Origin: an uncultured Collinsella sp.
Lineage (GTDB): Bacteria; Actinomycetota; Coriobacteriia; Coriobacteriales; Coriobacteriaceae
Direction of reading: 5' to 3'
Length of the DNA stretch: 64,000 nucleotides
NCBI GenBank assembly: GCA_900552385.1
Contig: URZI01000001.1
Span: 62,001 to 126,000 of the forward strand
A model generated the notes under the pieces. The model was not told the origin of the DNA, did not search any database, and saw only the letters and a list, made by a program, of their open reading frames with translations. Shown here piece after piece: positions 42,909-51,459 of this stretch. Both the position numbers and the translations under genes were made by a program. Within the stretch, counting starts at the first letter, position 1; every line of letters starts with the position of its first letter.

Positions 42909-44015
42909 ATGCTGCGCATCGCGACCATCGGCACATCCATGATCACCGACGACTTTATCCAAGTCGTCAACGCCAACGACCAAGCCGCGTTTGTGGGCAC
43001 GCTTTCACGCGACGCCAATCGCGGTACTACCTTTACCGCCGAGCGCGGTGGTGAGCGAAACTTTACGTCGCTCGATGAGCTCGCGGCAGCCGCCGACGTC
43101 GACGCCGTCTATATCGGCAGCCCTAACGCACTTCACTACGAGCAGGCCCTTGCCTGCATCGCCGGCGGCAAGCACGTCATCGTCGAGAAACCCTTCTGCG
43201 CCACCGAAGCGCATGCGCTGGAAGTCTTCCGCGCTGCCGAGGCAGCAGGTGTCGTGGCCCTCGAGGCCATGCGTCCCCTCCACGATCCCGCCTTCCACGC
43301 CATCGAGGACGCCCTGGACGAGATCGCCCCCATCCGCCGCGCCTCATTGCGCTTTGGCAAGTATTCCTCGCGCTACAACGAGATTCTCGCGGGACGCGCC
43401 ACCAATATCTTCGACTGCAATATGGCATCGGGTTCCCTCATGGACATTGGCGTCTACGCCGTCGAGCCCATGGTCGAGATTTTCGGCATGCCTTCCGGCC
43501 TTACGAGCATGACTACTCTGCTCGACCCCACCACGCGACAGCTCACGCACGGCCCCATCGACGGCTGCGGTTCCATCCTCGCCAGCTATGGCGGAGGCCG
43601 CATCTCCGTCGAGCTCGCGCACTCCAAAATTACGAATGACCTGCTGCCCTCGCAGATCGAAGGCGAGCACGGCACTATCCAGATCGACCATCTGTCCACG
43701 CCCCGCAACGTCCGCATCGACTATCGCGGCGAAGTCGTACGCGGCTCGGCGACCGAGGCACCGCGCGAACAGGGCGACAACGGCCGCGTGCTCGACCTGC
43801 CCAAATCGAGCAACACTATGGAATACGAACTCGCAGACTTTATCACCGCCATCGGCGGCATCGATAACGTCAAGGAAGAGATTTGGGAGACCCCGGCGGG
43901 ACGTCACGAGCTTGGCCACTACCGCGATGTCACGCTCGTCTCACTGCGCATCATGGATGCCGTGCGCCAGCAGGCCGGCATTACCTTCCCGGCCGACGCA
44001 GGCAAGCAGGCATAG
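42909..44015 (+). CDS. Gfo/Idh/MocA-family oxidoreductase (second)
   Basis: A 368-residue NAD(P) enzyme. IATIGTSMITDDFIQ is an atypical Rossmann loop, followed by YIGSPNALHYEQAL and VEKPFCATEAHALE with the catalytic Lys, then NMASGSLMDIGVYAVEP. The substrate is unknown. GGGGGACGT precedes the ATG. The acylphosphatase gene starts 2 nt after its stop. Confidence 0.87.
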   Translation: MLRIATIGTSMITDDFIQVVNANDQAAFVGTLSRDANRGTTFTAERGGERNFTSLDELAAAADVDAVYIGSPNALHYEQALACIAGGKHVIVEKPFCATEAHALEVFRAAEAAGVVALEAMRPLHDPAFHAIEDALDEIAPIRRASLRFGKYSSRYNEILAGRATNIFDCNMASGSLMDIGVYAVEPMVEIFGMPSGLTSMTTLLDPTTRQLTHGPIDGCGSILASYGGGRISVELAHSKITNDLLPSQIEGEHGTIQIDHLSTPRNVRIDYRGEVVRGSATEAPREQGDNGRVLDLPKSSNTMEYELADFITAIGGIDNVKEEIWETPAGRHELGHYRDVTLVSLRIMDAVRQQAGITFPADAGKQA

Positions 44016-44017
44016 CG

Positions 44018-44428
44018 ATGGGCCTCTTCGATACGTTCTTCTCCAGCGTCACCGGCGGCAGTCGAGAGCCTCAAAAACCATCAAACGTCGAGCTCGAGCT
44101 GCGCCGCAGGCTTACCGTGCTCGCAAGCGACGAGGCCACTCAAGACACTCCCCTGCGCTATTTCCTGCGCTGGGCGGGGCAAGTCCAAGGCGTTGGTTTT
44201 CGCTTCACCAACACCAACCTCGCACAGGCACGATCACTCACCGGCTGGGTGCGTAACATGGAAGACGGCTCAGTCGAGATGGAGATACAGGGAGCTCCGG
44301 CAAACGTCCTATCTCATCTCGAGGCGCTTCATGCCTCCTACGAGCGCATGGGAACGCGTTTTCGCCTCGTAGACGCCCAGGCCCGAGCCCCACTTGCCAA
44401 TGAAGACGGTTTCAGTCCTCATTATTAG
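44018..44428 (+). CDS. acyP: Acylphosphatase with N-terminal extension
   Basis: A 136-residue protein. The acylphosphatase domain starts near residue 46 with RYFLRWAGQVQGVGFRFTNT, which contains the GxVQGVxFR anion loop, and SLTGWVRNMEDGSVEMEIQG contains the catalytic Asn. It hydrolyses acyl phosphates. The 40-residue N-terminal extension is not part of the family. Coupled to the upstream oxidoreductase (2-nt gap). Confidence 0.86.
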   Translation: MGLFDTFFSSVTGGSREPQKPSNVELELRRRLTVLASDEATQDTPLRYFLRWAGQVQGVGFRFTNTNLAQARSLTGWVRNMEDGSVEMEIQGAPANVLSHLEALHASYERMGTRFRLVDAQARAPLANEDGFSPHY

Positions 44429-44489
44429 TATTGTGTGCTAAATACGGTATCATTTACCTACGACCGTTAATAGAAAAGAGGCGAGGCGC

Positions 44490-44870
44490 ATGGCGGTGCA
44501 AAGAAGGAATACCAGGCAGCGAAAGCTGGTTCTTGACGCCGTGCGCCAAAGCTATAACCATCCCACCGCCGACGAAATCTACAACGTCGTGCGCGCGCAG
44601 GATGACAAAATCAGCCGCGGTACGGTCTACCGCAATCTCAATCTCTTGGCCGACGCAGGCGAAATCCTCTCCATCAAGACGCCGGGCGGCAGCCGCTTCG
44701 ATCGCACGATCGAGCCGCATGCGCATATCATCTGCACCTCGTGCAGCCGCGTCATCGACGTACCGCTCCCCTTCGATGCCCAGCTCGACGCCAAGGCGTC
44801 CGAGCAAATCGGCTGGCACGTCACGTCGCACTACACCATCTTCGAGGGTCTCTGCCCCGACTGTCGGTAG
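44490..44870 (+). CDS. Fur-family metalloregulator, PerR-like
   Basis: A 126-residue repressor. DNA-binding HPTADEIYNVVR and ISRGTVYRNLNLLADAGEI; metal site FDRTIEPHAHIICTSCSRVIDV; structural zinc from CTSC and CPDC. An Asp in FDR plus the H-x-H and later Asp match the PerR peroxide-sensing arrangement. In anaerobes PerR controls oxidative-stress genes; targets here are unknown. Confidence 0.85.
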   Translation: MAVQRRNTRQRKLVLDAVRQSYNHPTADEIYNVVRAQDDKISRGTVYRNLNLLADAGEILSIKTPGGSRFDRTIEPHAHIICTSCSRVIDVPLPFDAQLDAKASEQIGWHVTSHYTIFEGLCPDCR

Positions 44871-44948
44871 ATGTTTGGGACATGCCTTAAAATCCACCTT
44901 TCCGCGCTTTGCAGCAAAAAATAGATTTCTAGGCATGTCCCAAATATC
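44870..44948. terminator. Long hairpin between convergent Fur and HAD genes
   Basis: Arms of 25 nt (44870-44894 and 44924-44948) containing TTTGGGACATGCC / GGCATGTCCCAAA, with few mismatches and a 29-nt loop. It spans the entire gap between the stop codons. It would terminate both genes; its loop shares CTATTTT and GCAAA-type features with the repeats at 34.5 and 35.7 kb. Confidence 0.7.
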
Positions 44949-45745
44949 TACTCAGCAAGCAGGCGATGCAATTCCTCTTCGACCGTGCGCACGTAACGGA
45001 CGCGGTCGTTGATGCCACGCATAGAGGGATTGCAGCTCTCCATTAGATAAGGATGGCCCACTACGTTGAGCATGTCGCGGTCGTTTTCGTTATCGCCAAA
45101 CGCCATCATCTCATCGGGCGAAATACCCAGGGCACGACCGTAATCGGCAAGCGCGGAGCCCTTGCCCGAACCGAAACCGATAAAGTCCGTCCATTCGGTT
45201 CCCGACGTCATCACGTCAACACGGTCGCTAAAGAGGCGCTCGAAATACTCCAGGGCCGCCGGCTGATCCACCTCGGGCGTCTGGAAGGCAATCTTAATGA
45301 CGTCCTCGTCGATGTCCTCAGGGCGGTCGACCACCGCCACATCGCAGTGGACCTCATAGCGCAAATGATCGACGAACGCATCGTTGCCGCTCATGGTGTA
45401 GAGGTGTCCCTCACACGAAAGAGTCACGTCGGCATGGGGATACGCAACCACGGCATTCGCGATATCCATAGCAAGGCCACGCTCCATGGAACGCTTGACA
45501 ACGGCACGCCCCTCGCTCATCACCAGGGCTCCGTTTTCGCATACATAGGCGAGCTCATCGGCCACCGGGGCAAACAGGTAGCGCAAGCTCGCATATTGAC
45601 GGCCGCTCGCCGGCATAAACACGATACCGCGACGATGCAGTTCATCGATGAGCTCAAAGGCCCCGGAACGCGGCTCGCGCTCCCCCGGATGCAGCAACGT
45701 GCCGTCCAAATCGCATGCAATCAGCTTGATTCCCTCAAGACCCAT
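44948..45745 (-). CDS. Cof-type HAD hydrolase
   Basis: A 265-residue HAD-IIB phosphatase. IKLIACDLDGTLLHPGER (motif I), FMPASGRQYASL (motif II), KGSALADYGRALG (Lys) and MAFGDNENDRDMLNVVG (motifs III/IV). Substrate is unknown. The ATG at 45745 follows GGGGAAG. Confidence 0.87.
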   Translation of the reverse strand: MGLEGIKLIACDLDGTLLHPGEREPRSGAFELIDELHRRGIVFMPASGRQYASLRYLFAPVADELAYVCENGALVMSEGRAVVKRSMERGLAMDIANAVVAYPHADVTLSCEGHLYTMSGNDAFVDHLRYEVHCDVAVVDRPEDIDEDVIKIAFQTPEVDQPAALEYFERLFSDRVDVMTSGTEWTDFIGFGSGKGSALADYGRALGISPDEMMAFGDNENDRDMLNVVGHPYLMESCNPSMRGINDRVRYVRTVEEELHRLLAE

Positions 45746-45827
45746 ATGCTTCCCCAAAGCCTCCTATCAACAGCAAGACGGACCTTGATTGGTCGCCCCT
45801 CAAAGCCCGCCTTGCGTATACACGCGC

Positions 45828-46406
45828 TTAGCCGCGCGTCTTTTTTACGATGGTAAAGTCGGGAGCCATACTCACAACGGCATCCGCCGCACTCGACGCA
45901 AAGCGCCGGTCCGCATCGAGTTCACGGGTAACCGTCGAGAGCCGAACGCCCTCGACGCCCCGGAGCATGCGGCCCAAAACAGGCTGCACCGGCGTATACA
46001 TGCGCACGGTATACTCGTCCGAATCGCCTCGAAAAAGCGGCGCATGCATATTGCCGATCTCCCAGCACGCATGCGCGAGCGCAATCGGGTCCATGCGGTC
46101 AACTTCGACCAAATAAACCTCGGCGCTGCGCAGGCGCACGACAACCGCCACGGGCACCACGCCCGAACGGTCAATGGCGAGCACGTTGCCGTCGACAAGA
46201 CGACCGCCGTCGGCAGTATCCAGCCGAACATCGACCGTGCGCCCCAGCTCCGTCACGCCCACAAACGCGCATACATCAGCCTGGTCCCAATCGAGCAGCA
46301 GATCGTCAACTTCAAAGACGCCGCCCAGCTTCCGGCGAAGCAGGAGTTCATAGGACGGATCGTTGAGATTTCCCAAGCATGTCGTCGAAACCAAGCGTTC
46401 AGGCAT
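45828..46406 (-). CDS. UreE-like nickel-chaperone family protein
   Basis: A 192-residue protein. The C-terminal half has ALAHACWEIGNMHAPLF and PVLGRMLRGVEGV, corresponding to UreE's HLGNRHxP and metal-binding/dimerisation region, and the N-terminal RRKLGGVFEVDDLLL... VGVTELGRTVDV part fits UreE N-terminal domain. The key HxH is altered (GNMH). No urease genes are adjacent. It lies 3 nt after the SlyD-like gene, so the two likely act together in nickel handling or folding. Confidence 0.65.
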   Translation of the reverse strand: MPERLVSTTCLGNLNDPSYELLLRRKLGGVFEVDDLLLDWDQADVCAFVGVTELGRTVDVRLDTADGGRLVDGNVLAIDRSGVVPVAVVVRLRSAEVYLVEVDRMDPIALAHACWEIGNMHAPLFRGDSDEYTVRMYTPVQPVLGRMLRGVEGVRLSTVTRELDADRRFASSAADAVVSMAPDFTIVKKTRG

Positions 46407-46409
46407 ACT

Positions 46410-46838
46410 CTAACCCTCGACCTCGACGAGCTCGATATCAAAGTTGAGGTCCTTGCCGGCCAGCTCGTGGTTGGCGTCGAGTGTCACAGCCTCGGGCGTT
46501 ACGTCGATGACCACGGCGGGAACGGGCATACCGCTCGGCGTGGACAGGAAAAGCTTCATGCCCTTCTCGATCTGCTCGATGTTGGGAACCTGTTCGGCCG
46601 GGAAGGTAATAACCATCTCGGGATTGTGCTCGCCGTAGGCATCGGCAGCAGGAATGTGCACGGTCTTCTTCTCGCCCACCTGCATGTCGACAACAGCGGC
46701 GTCGAAGCCCTTGATCATCTGACCGGCGCCGCAGGTGAACTCCAGCGGCTCGCCGCGATCGTAGGAGCTATCGAACTGCGTGCCGTCATCGAGCGTGCCG
46801 CGATAATGGGTCTTGACCTTCTTGCCCTGGTTGGACAT
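46410..46838 (-). CDS. SlyD-like FKBP-type peptidyl-prolyl isomerase
   Basis: A 142-residue FKBP with an IF-domain insert, as in SlyD. KVKTHYRGTLDDGTQFDSSY, GEPLEFTCGAGQMIKGFDAA, AYGEHNPEMVITFPAEQVP and ANHELAGKDLNFDIELVEVE are SlyD-like. The usual His/Cys-rich metal-binding tail is absent. It catalyses proline isomerisation and chaperone activity. ATG 46838 has GGAGG. Confidence 0.87.
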   Translation of the reverse strand: MSNQGKKVKTHYRGTLDDGTQFDSSYDRGEPLEFTCGAGQMIKGFDAAVVDMQVGEKKTVHIPAADAYGEHNPEMVITFPAEQVPNIEQIEKGMKLFLSTPSGMPVPAVVIDVTPEAVTLDANHELAGKDLNFDIELVEVEG

Positions 46839-46958
46839 GGTAACCTCCGTGATAAGGGCGGCGCACAACGCGGGCCGCCGTGAACATATGGCGCTAACTA
46901 TACCCTAGTCATACAATTCAAGGACAGTTTGCAAAGAAACGCTGCATCCGGAGGAACC

Positions 46959-47972
46959 ATGGCATATCCCGTATTTGACCTACATTGCGACACCGCCGAC
47001 CGCATCGGCTGGGCCACGCTCGATCTCGACCTGCGCTTTACCGCCGGCACCGACGGTTATTTCCCCGGCGACGAAACGCATCCGCAAGATTTCGACCTCA
47101 TCGAGGGCAACGCCTGCGCCATCTCGCTCGCAAAGATCGGCAACACGCCATGGGCACAGTGCTTCGCCACGTTTGTCCCCGACGAGATTCCCACCGCCCA
47201 CGCCGCGCGCTTCCAGGCGCAGATCATGGCGCATATGAGCGGCCAGGCAATGCTCAACCACGACCGCATGGTCAACGTGCGCAGCGCCGCAGACATTCGC
47301 CCCGCGCTCAAGGACGGCAAGGTCGCCTGCATCCACACCATCGAAAACGCCACGTTCTTTGCCGAGGACCCCGCGCTGATCGAGGTGCTCAAGAGCTTGG
47401 GCGTACTCATGTCATCGCTCAGCTGGAATGCGCAGGGACCGCTCGCGAGCGGACACGATACCCACGCCGGCCTCACCGCCGCCGGCATCGAGGCACTTAC
47501 GCAGATGGAGCACGCCGGCATGGTACTCGATGTCTCCCACCTCAACGACGAGTGCTTTGACGAGGTTGTCGCCCACGCCACGCGTCCCTTCGTCGCCAGC
47601 CACTCCAACTCCCGTGCGGTTTGCGGCGCCAAGCGCAACCTCACCGACGACCAGTTCCGCACCATTCGCGACATGGGCGGTATCGTCGGCCTCAACTACT
47701 GCAGCGAGTTCCTTTCCAACGACGCAACCGACAAGACCGCCGCAGACGTCACCTTCGACCAGCTGGCGGCACATATCGAGCACTGGCTCGACCTGGGCGG
47801 CGAGGACGTCATCGCGCTCGGCGGCGACTGGGACGGTGCCACGGTGCCCGCCTTCCTCTCCGATGCCAGCATGATGCCCGAGTTCCAGAACATGCTCTCC
47901 AAGCACTTTGGCAAGACCGTGATGCAAAAGCTCTGCAGCGACAACGCGCTTGCCTTCTTTGAGCGTTATTAA
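46959..47972 (+). CDS. Membrane dipeptidase family (M19) protein
   Basis: A 337-residue zinc dipeptidase. DLHCDTADRIGW (HxD), IHTIENATFF, LDVSHLNDECFDEVVAH, FVASHSNSRAV and GLNYCSEFL ... GGDWDGATVPAF match the M19 order. It cleaves dipeptides, possibly D-Ala-containing ones. ATG 46959 follows GGAGG at 4 nt. Followed by a 16-bp perfect hairpin. Confidence 0.9.
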   Translation: MAYPVFDLHCDTADRIGWATLDLDLRFTAGTDGYFPGDETHPQDFDLIEGNACAISLAKIGNTPWAQCFATFVPDEIPTAHAARFQAQIMAHMSGQAMLNHDRMVNVRSAADIRPALKDGKVACIHTIENATFFAEDPALIEVLKSLGVLMSSLSWNAQGPLASGHDTHAGLTAAGIEALTQMEHAGMVLDVSHLNDECFDEVVAHATRPFVASHSNSRAVCGAKRNLTDDQFRTIRDMGGIVGLNYCSEFLSNDATDKTAADVTFDQLAAHIEHWLDLGGEDVIALGGDWDGATVPAFLSDASMMPEFQNMLSKHFGKTVMQKLCSDNALAFFERY

Positions 47973-47988
47973 TTTCACATCCCTTGAG

Positions 47989-48024
47989 CGGGCCGGCATG
48001 CCGAACGGTCGGCATGCCGGCCCG
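47989..48024. terminator. 16-bp perfect hairpin after dipeptidase
   Basis: CGGGCCGGCATGCCGA / TCGGCATGCCGGCCCG with a 4-nt ACGG loop. No T-run, so it may be a bidirectional stop or mRNA-end stabiliser. Confidence 0.7.
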
Positions 48025-48046
48025 TCCCCAATCTGAAGGACCGCTT

Positions 48047-48823
48047 TTGACGCAGCAGTTTACGATTTCCGTATCCCGACCGGATGGGACGCCCATCCCC
48101 GTCGTCGTTACCAAAAAGCGCGTCAAGAACTTCAACCTACGCGTCACATCGAGCGGCAAGGTCCACGCCAGCGCACCGCTCGGCGCCAGCCGCGAGCGTA
48201 TCGAAGCGTTTGTGAAGCGCAACAGCGCCTGGGTTATCAGCCGACTTGCCCAGCGCGAGCAACGTCAGGCGACGGCGCGAGAGCCGCTCAGCCCCTCGTC
48301 CATCATTGCGCTTTGGGGCAAGCCCATCACGGTACAGGATGCGCTCAATCACAACTTTGCATCACCCGCGCCGCGGCCCAAGCAGGCCACCTTCGCAAGT
48401 TTTATGGGTGCCGACAAATCGAACGAACGCCCACAGGCCAAGCGGTGCGCAATCCTCGACGGCCTGACGTCCGATGAGCTCCAGACCCGCATCGACCAGC
48501 TCTATGCATCCGAGGTCACCGCAGCGCTACGCGACATCGTGCACACGTACGAAATCACAATGGGCGTCACCGTGGCCCGCGTTTCCGTACGTAGCATGAA
48601 AACGCGTTGGGGCTCATGCACGCCCAAATCCGGTGCCGTTCGCATCGCACGAGAACTTGCCGCTTACCCTGTCGAATGCCTCGACATGGTTGTCGCCCAC
48701 GAGCTCGTCCACTTGCTCGAGCCAAGCCACAATCATCGGTTTCACGCCCTGCTCGACACGTACTGCCCCAACAATAGAGCGCTGTCGCAGCGGCTCAAGC
48801 AGCCACCCATAGAGACGCATTAG
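48047..48823 (+). CDS. YgjP-like M48-type metallopeptidase domain protein
   Basis: A 258-residue protein. The C-terminal YgjP/DUF45 region has SVRSMKTRWGSC, VAHELVHLLEPSHNHRFH (HExxH zinc motif and third ligand H) and a short tail. The N-terminal part is a beta-rich domain (KRVKNFNLRV, HASAPLGASRERIEAFVKR) typical of YgjP. Often fused to or linked with restriction systems, but none is here. A TTG start at 48047 has AAGGA 6 nt upstream. Confidence 0.84.
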   Translation: MTQQFTISVSRPDGTPIPVVVTKKRVKNFNLRVTSSGKVHASAPLGASRERIEAFVKRNSAWVISRLAQREQRQATAREPLSPSSIIALWGKPITVQDALNHNFASPAPRPKQATFASFMGADKSNERPQAKRCAILDGLTSDELQTRIDQLYASEVTAALRDIVHTYEITMGVTVARVSVRSMKTRWGSCTPKSGAVRIARELAAYPVECLDMVVAHELVHLLEPSHNHRFHALLDTYCPNNRALSQRLKQPPIETH

Positions 48824-48829
48824 AACCGG

Positions 48830-49315
48830 TTAGCGCACGCGCTCGATCTCGACGCCGCAGCTTGCCAGGGGCAGGCCAACAGGAGCCCACGGCTTATCGA
48901 GCTTGATGCGCACACCAAGCAGCGAGGGATAACGACGCAGCAGCATCTGGGCTGTCCCCTCGGCTGCCGCCTCGATGAGTTTAAACGTATGTTCGCGCAG
49001 ATAGCCGTCGACATCGTGACACACCGAGCCGTAGTCAATCGAGGCGTCCAGGTTATCGTGCTCCCCCGCTGCACGCAGGTCGGCATAGAGCACCAAGGAC
49101 ACGATGAACTTCTGGCCCAGCGCGTTCTCCTCGGGATACACGCCATGGTTGGCAAAAACCTCAAGCCCATCAATGACAATACGGTCGGCATGGCGCAGAT
49201 CGTCATAGCTCACGTGGGGCACCGCCGTTGCGGTGGATATTTCGCCCCTTCCACGGCGAGCGAGCTCGGCGCCTTCAGTCTTGGTTGCGTTCTCGGGCAG
49301 TTTTTTGTTACTCAT
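48830..49315 (-). CDS. folB: Dihydroneopterin aldolase
   Basis: A 161-residue FolB in folate synthesis. RIVIDGLEVFANHGVYPEEN has the catalytic region, with DYGSVCHDV, LIEAAAEGTAQMLL and VRIKLDKPWAPVG. An N-terminal 40-residue extension (rich in charge, ELARRGRGEISTATAV) is unusual. It is the last gene of the folE-HD-folB run. Confidence 0.9.
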   Translation of the reverse strand: MSNKKLPENATKTEGAELARRGRGEISTATAVPHVSYDDLRHADRIVIDGLEVFANHGVYPEENALGQKFIVSLVLYADLRAAGEHDNLDASIDYGSVCHDVDGYLREHTFKLIEAAAEGTAQMLLRRYPSLLGVRIKLDKPWAPVGLPLASCGVEIERVR

Positions 49316-49358
49316 CGCGATCGTCTCCTTCGTTTAGAACCCCGACCGCGCAAACTAA

Positions 49359-49940
49359 CTACACGCGAATCGACAGGTTCTTTTTATCATCGCTCCAGTT
49401 GCAAGCATTGCGCGCGGGGCATGCAAAGCAGGCGCGCGACGCTTTGTCGGCTGCATAGAGCAGACGCTCAAGCGGTTGGCTATTCACGCGCAGCTTTCGA
49501 TGGCCCAGAATGGCCGTCTTAATGGCTGCGGCATCGGCCGGCTCAAACGCCACGTCATCGGGCATGCCGCCGAGAATCGCATCAGCGACCCGTTCGCTTG
49601 CAACATCATGGGATATACCCGATTCGTACTGTTCATCTTTGCCGATATCGTGAAGAAGTGCCGTGGCGTAGATGACCTCGCGGTCAAATCCGAGCTGCTC
49701 CTCAAGATTCTTAATCCACATAATACGCGCGACATCCAGCAGATGGTCAATACCGTGACGGCAAAAGATGCGCCCCGATTCCAACTGCGCAATGTTGCCC
49801 AGGTGCCGCCGGAACAGCCCGTTGGCACAGATGTAATCAATGCGAGGCATGGCACCAAAGGGAGTCAGGCCCGAAGCCATAAAGCCGCGACGCGGCGTCC
49901 CCTCATCGGTCTTCGATGCAAAGTCGTTGACGACTCTCAT
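49359..49940 (-). CDS. HD-domain phosphohydrolase with C-terminal Cys pairs
   Basis: A 193-residue HD protein. CRHGIDHLLDVARIMW and ALLHDIGKDEQY carry the H...HD...D metal ligands and the C-terminus holds CFACPARNACNW, a possible zinc or Fe-S site. Lying between folE and folB (2-nt gap to folE), it may act as a phosphohydrolase in folate synthesis, for instance on dihydroneopterin phosphate, but that is inferred. Confidence 0.77.
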   Translation of the reverse strand: MRVVNDFASKTDEGTPRRGFMASGLTPFGAMPRIDYICANGLFRRHLGNIAQLESGRIFCRHGIDHLLDVARIMWIKNLEEQLGFDREVIYATALLHDIGKDEQYESGISHDVASERVADAILGGMPDDVAFEPADAAAIKTAILGHRKLRVNSQPLERLLYAADKASRACFACPARNACNWSDDKKNLSIRV

Positions 49941-49942
49941 GG

Positions 49943-50500
49943 TTAGCGGTCCAGCATCCGAAAGAATCGCTCCTCGAGCGATGGATCGGTCTCAAAGACA
50001 CCGCGACGAGCAAGCGTTACGGTCTTGGCACCGGGCTTTTGCACGCCGCGCATGGTCATGCACATATGCTCGGCTTCCATCAGTACAATCGCTCCTTGGG
50101 GAGCAAGATACTCCATGAGAGCATCGGCAACCTGCGCACACAGCTGCTCCTGCAGCTGCAGACGGCGGGCATAGACCTCAACCGTGCGGGCGAGCTTGGA
50201 AAGCCCTGCGACACGGCCGTTGGGGATATAGCCAATGGCAGCCTTGCCGTAAAACGGCAGCAGATGATGCTCGCACAGCGAGTAAAACGTAATGTCGCGC
50301 TCGATAACCAAATCGTTTGAAGCGACGGCAAAGGTTTTGGACAGGTGCTCCTCGGCACTCTGGTCCATACCGCCGGCAATCTCACCATACATACGGGCAA
50401 CGCGAGCCGGGGTCTCCAGCAGGCCCTCACGAGTTGGGTCCTCGCCTATGCCCTCAAGCAACAGCTTAATGGCGGTCTCGACTTTTTCCTGATCGACCAT
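49943..50500 (-). CDS. folE: GTP cyclohydrolase I
   Basis: A 185-residue enzyme, first step of folate synthesis. LCEHHLLPFYGKAAIGYIPN has the zinc ligands Cys/His, and LMEAEHMCMTMRGVQKPGA is the second signature with the second Cys. ATG 50500 follows GTGAGG. It precedes HD and folB in one transcript. Confidence 0.94.
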   Translation of the reverse strand: MVDQEKVETAIKLLLEGIGEDPTREGLLETPARVARMYGEIAGGMDQSAEEHLSKTFAVASNDLVIERDITFYSLCEHHLLPFYGKAAIGYIPNGRVAGLSKLARTVEVYARRLQLQEQLCAQVADALMEYLAPQGAIVLMEAEHMCMTMRGVQKPGAKTVTLARRGVFETDPSLEERFFRMLDR

Positions 50501-50566
50501 CTGGGCCTCACTTTTCCGATTTTGCGTTCGCGCTATGGTACCACGCCCTCCGGCATCGGCCACAAG

Positions 50567-51148
50567 CTACATAGTATGGGTCGAATAGACCGGATCGTCC
50601 CGCCAAAGCTCCACGGCGTCGCAAAGCGTAACGTTCTCACGCTCGGCACGGGCACGCGTGGCGTTCATATCAATCACGCGCTGATTACTCGATCCCCTAA
50701 AACGCAAGGAAATATCGTACAGATCTTGAACGAACGGGCCGTCCACCAACATGTCGAGGCAGGCAAGGATACGGTCCGTCACCTCGGTATGATGACGACC
50801 GCCCGGCATAAGCTCCTCGAGCACGTCGCCAGTAAAGCACCAAATGGTCTTCCCCGACTCCACAGGATAGGTCGCACGCACGCGTTCGATAAAGTCAACG
50901 AGACCCGCCTGATTCTCGGGCTCCATAGGCTCCCCGCCCAGAATCGTCAGGCCATCAATAAAGGGATGATCGAGACTCTCGATAATCTTGTCCTCGACGG
51001 CACGATCGAACGGCTCACCCGCGGCAAAGTCCCACGCGACGGAGTTGAAGCAATTCTTGCACCCACGACGGCACCCGCTCACAAACAGAGAAGTACGAAC
51101 ACCTTCCCCATCAGCAATGTCGAAATACTTAATGTTCGCGTAGTTCAT
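50567..51148 (-). CDS. nrdG: Anaerobic ribonucleotide reductase activating protein
   Basis: A 193-residue radical-SAM enzyme that generates the glycyl radical on NrdD. The CxxxCxxC-like cluster is GCRRGCKNCFN, with ILGGEPMEPENQAGL and MLVDGPFVQDLYD. ATG 51148 follows AGGAAGG. A long hairpin lies 5' of the ribosome site. Located after nrdD. Confidence 0.93.
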   Translation of the reverse strand: MNYANIKYFDIADGEGVRTSLFVSGCRRGCKNCFNSVAWDFAAGEPFDRAVEDKIIESLDHPFIDGLTILGGEPMEPENQAGLVDFIERVRATYPVESGKTIWCFTGDVLEELMPGGRHHTEVTDRILACLDMLVDGPFVQDLYDISLRFRGSSNQRVIDMNATRARAERENVTLCDAVELWRDDPVYSTHTM

Positions 51149-51459
51149 AAGTAACCTTCCTGGGGGTCTGGAGCATATCATCCCGTCCTCAAACATTCTC
51201 GGCCTTCGGCCTGCGAAACTGCGGGCGGAACGATATGCTCCAGACCCCTCGCGAGCAATACTCGATGAACAAAGCGAACATCGAGTATAGGGTTCGAGGT
51301 CCAATAAAAACTGGGTTGCGGCTCAACCGCTATCGCAAGTAAATCGCAGCTGCAGCTCGAATTATTTCCGCTAAGAACTTCGAGGGGTGAGCAGGCCGCA
51401 TGCTGCATCTCAGCTACGTCAACTTGGCCGCCCCGTAGCGAGGCGGCCTGGAATGGTTA
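51149..51459 (-). other. Structured nrdD-nrdG spacer
   Basis: A 311-base gap. GGGGTCTGGAGCATATC pairs perfectly with GATATGCTCCAGACCCC (51164-51246 span, 17 bp); a second stem ACTCGATG/CATCGAGT is at 51262-51289. The first stem ends right before the nrdG ribosome site. nrdD's terminator (51426-51448) is GGCCGCC/GGCGGCC. No ORF here is convincing. Confidence 0.6.
51426..51448 (-). terminator. Hairpin after nrdD
   Basis: GGCCGCC / GGCGGCC with a 9-nt loop, 12-34 nt past the nrdD stop. It lacks a strong T-run. Confidence 0.5.
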
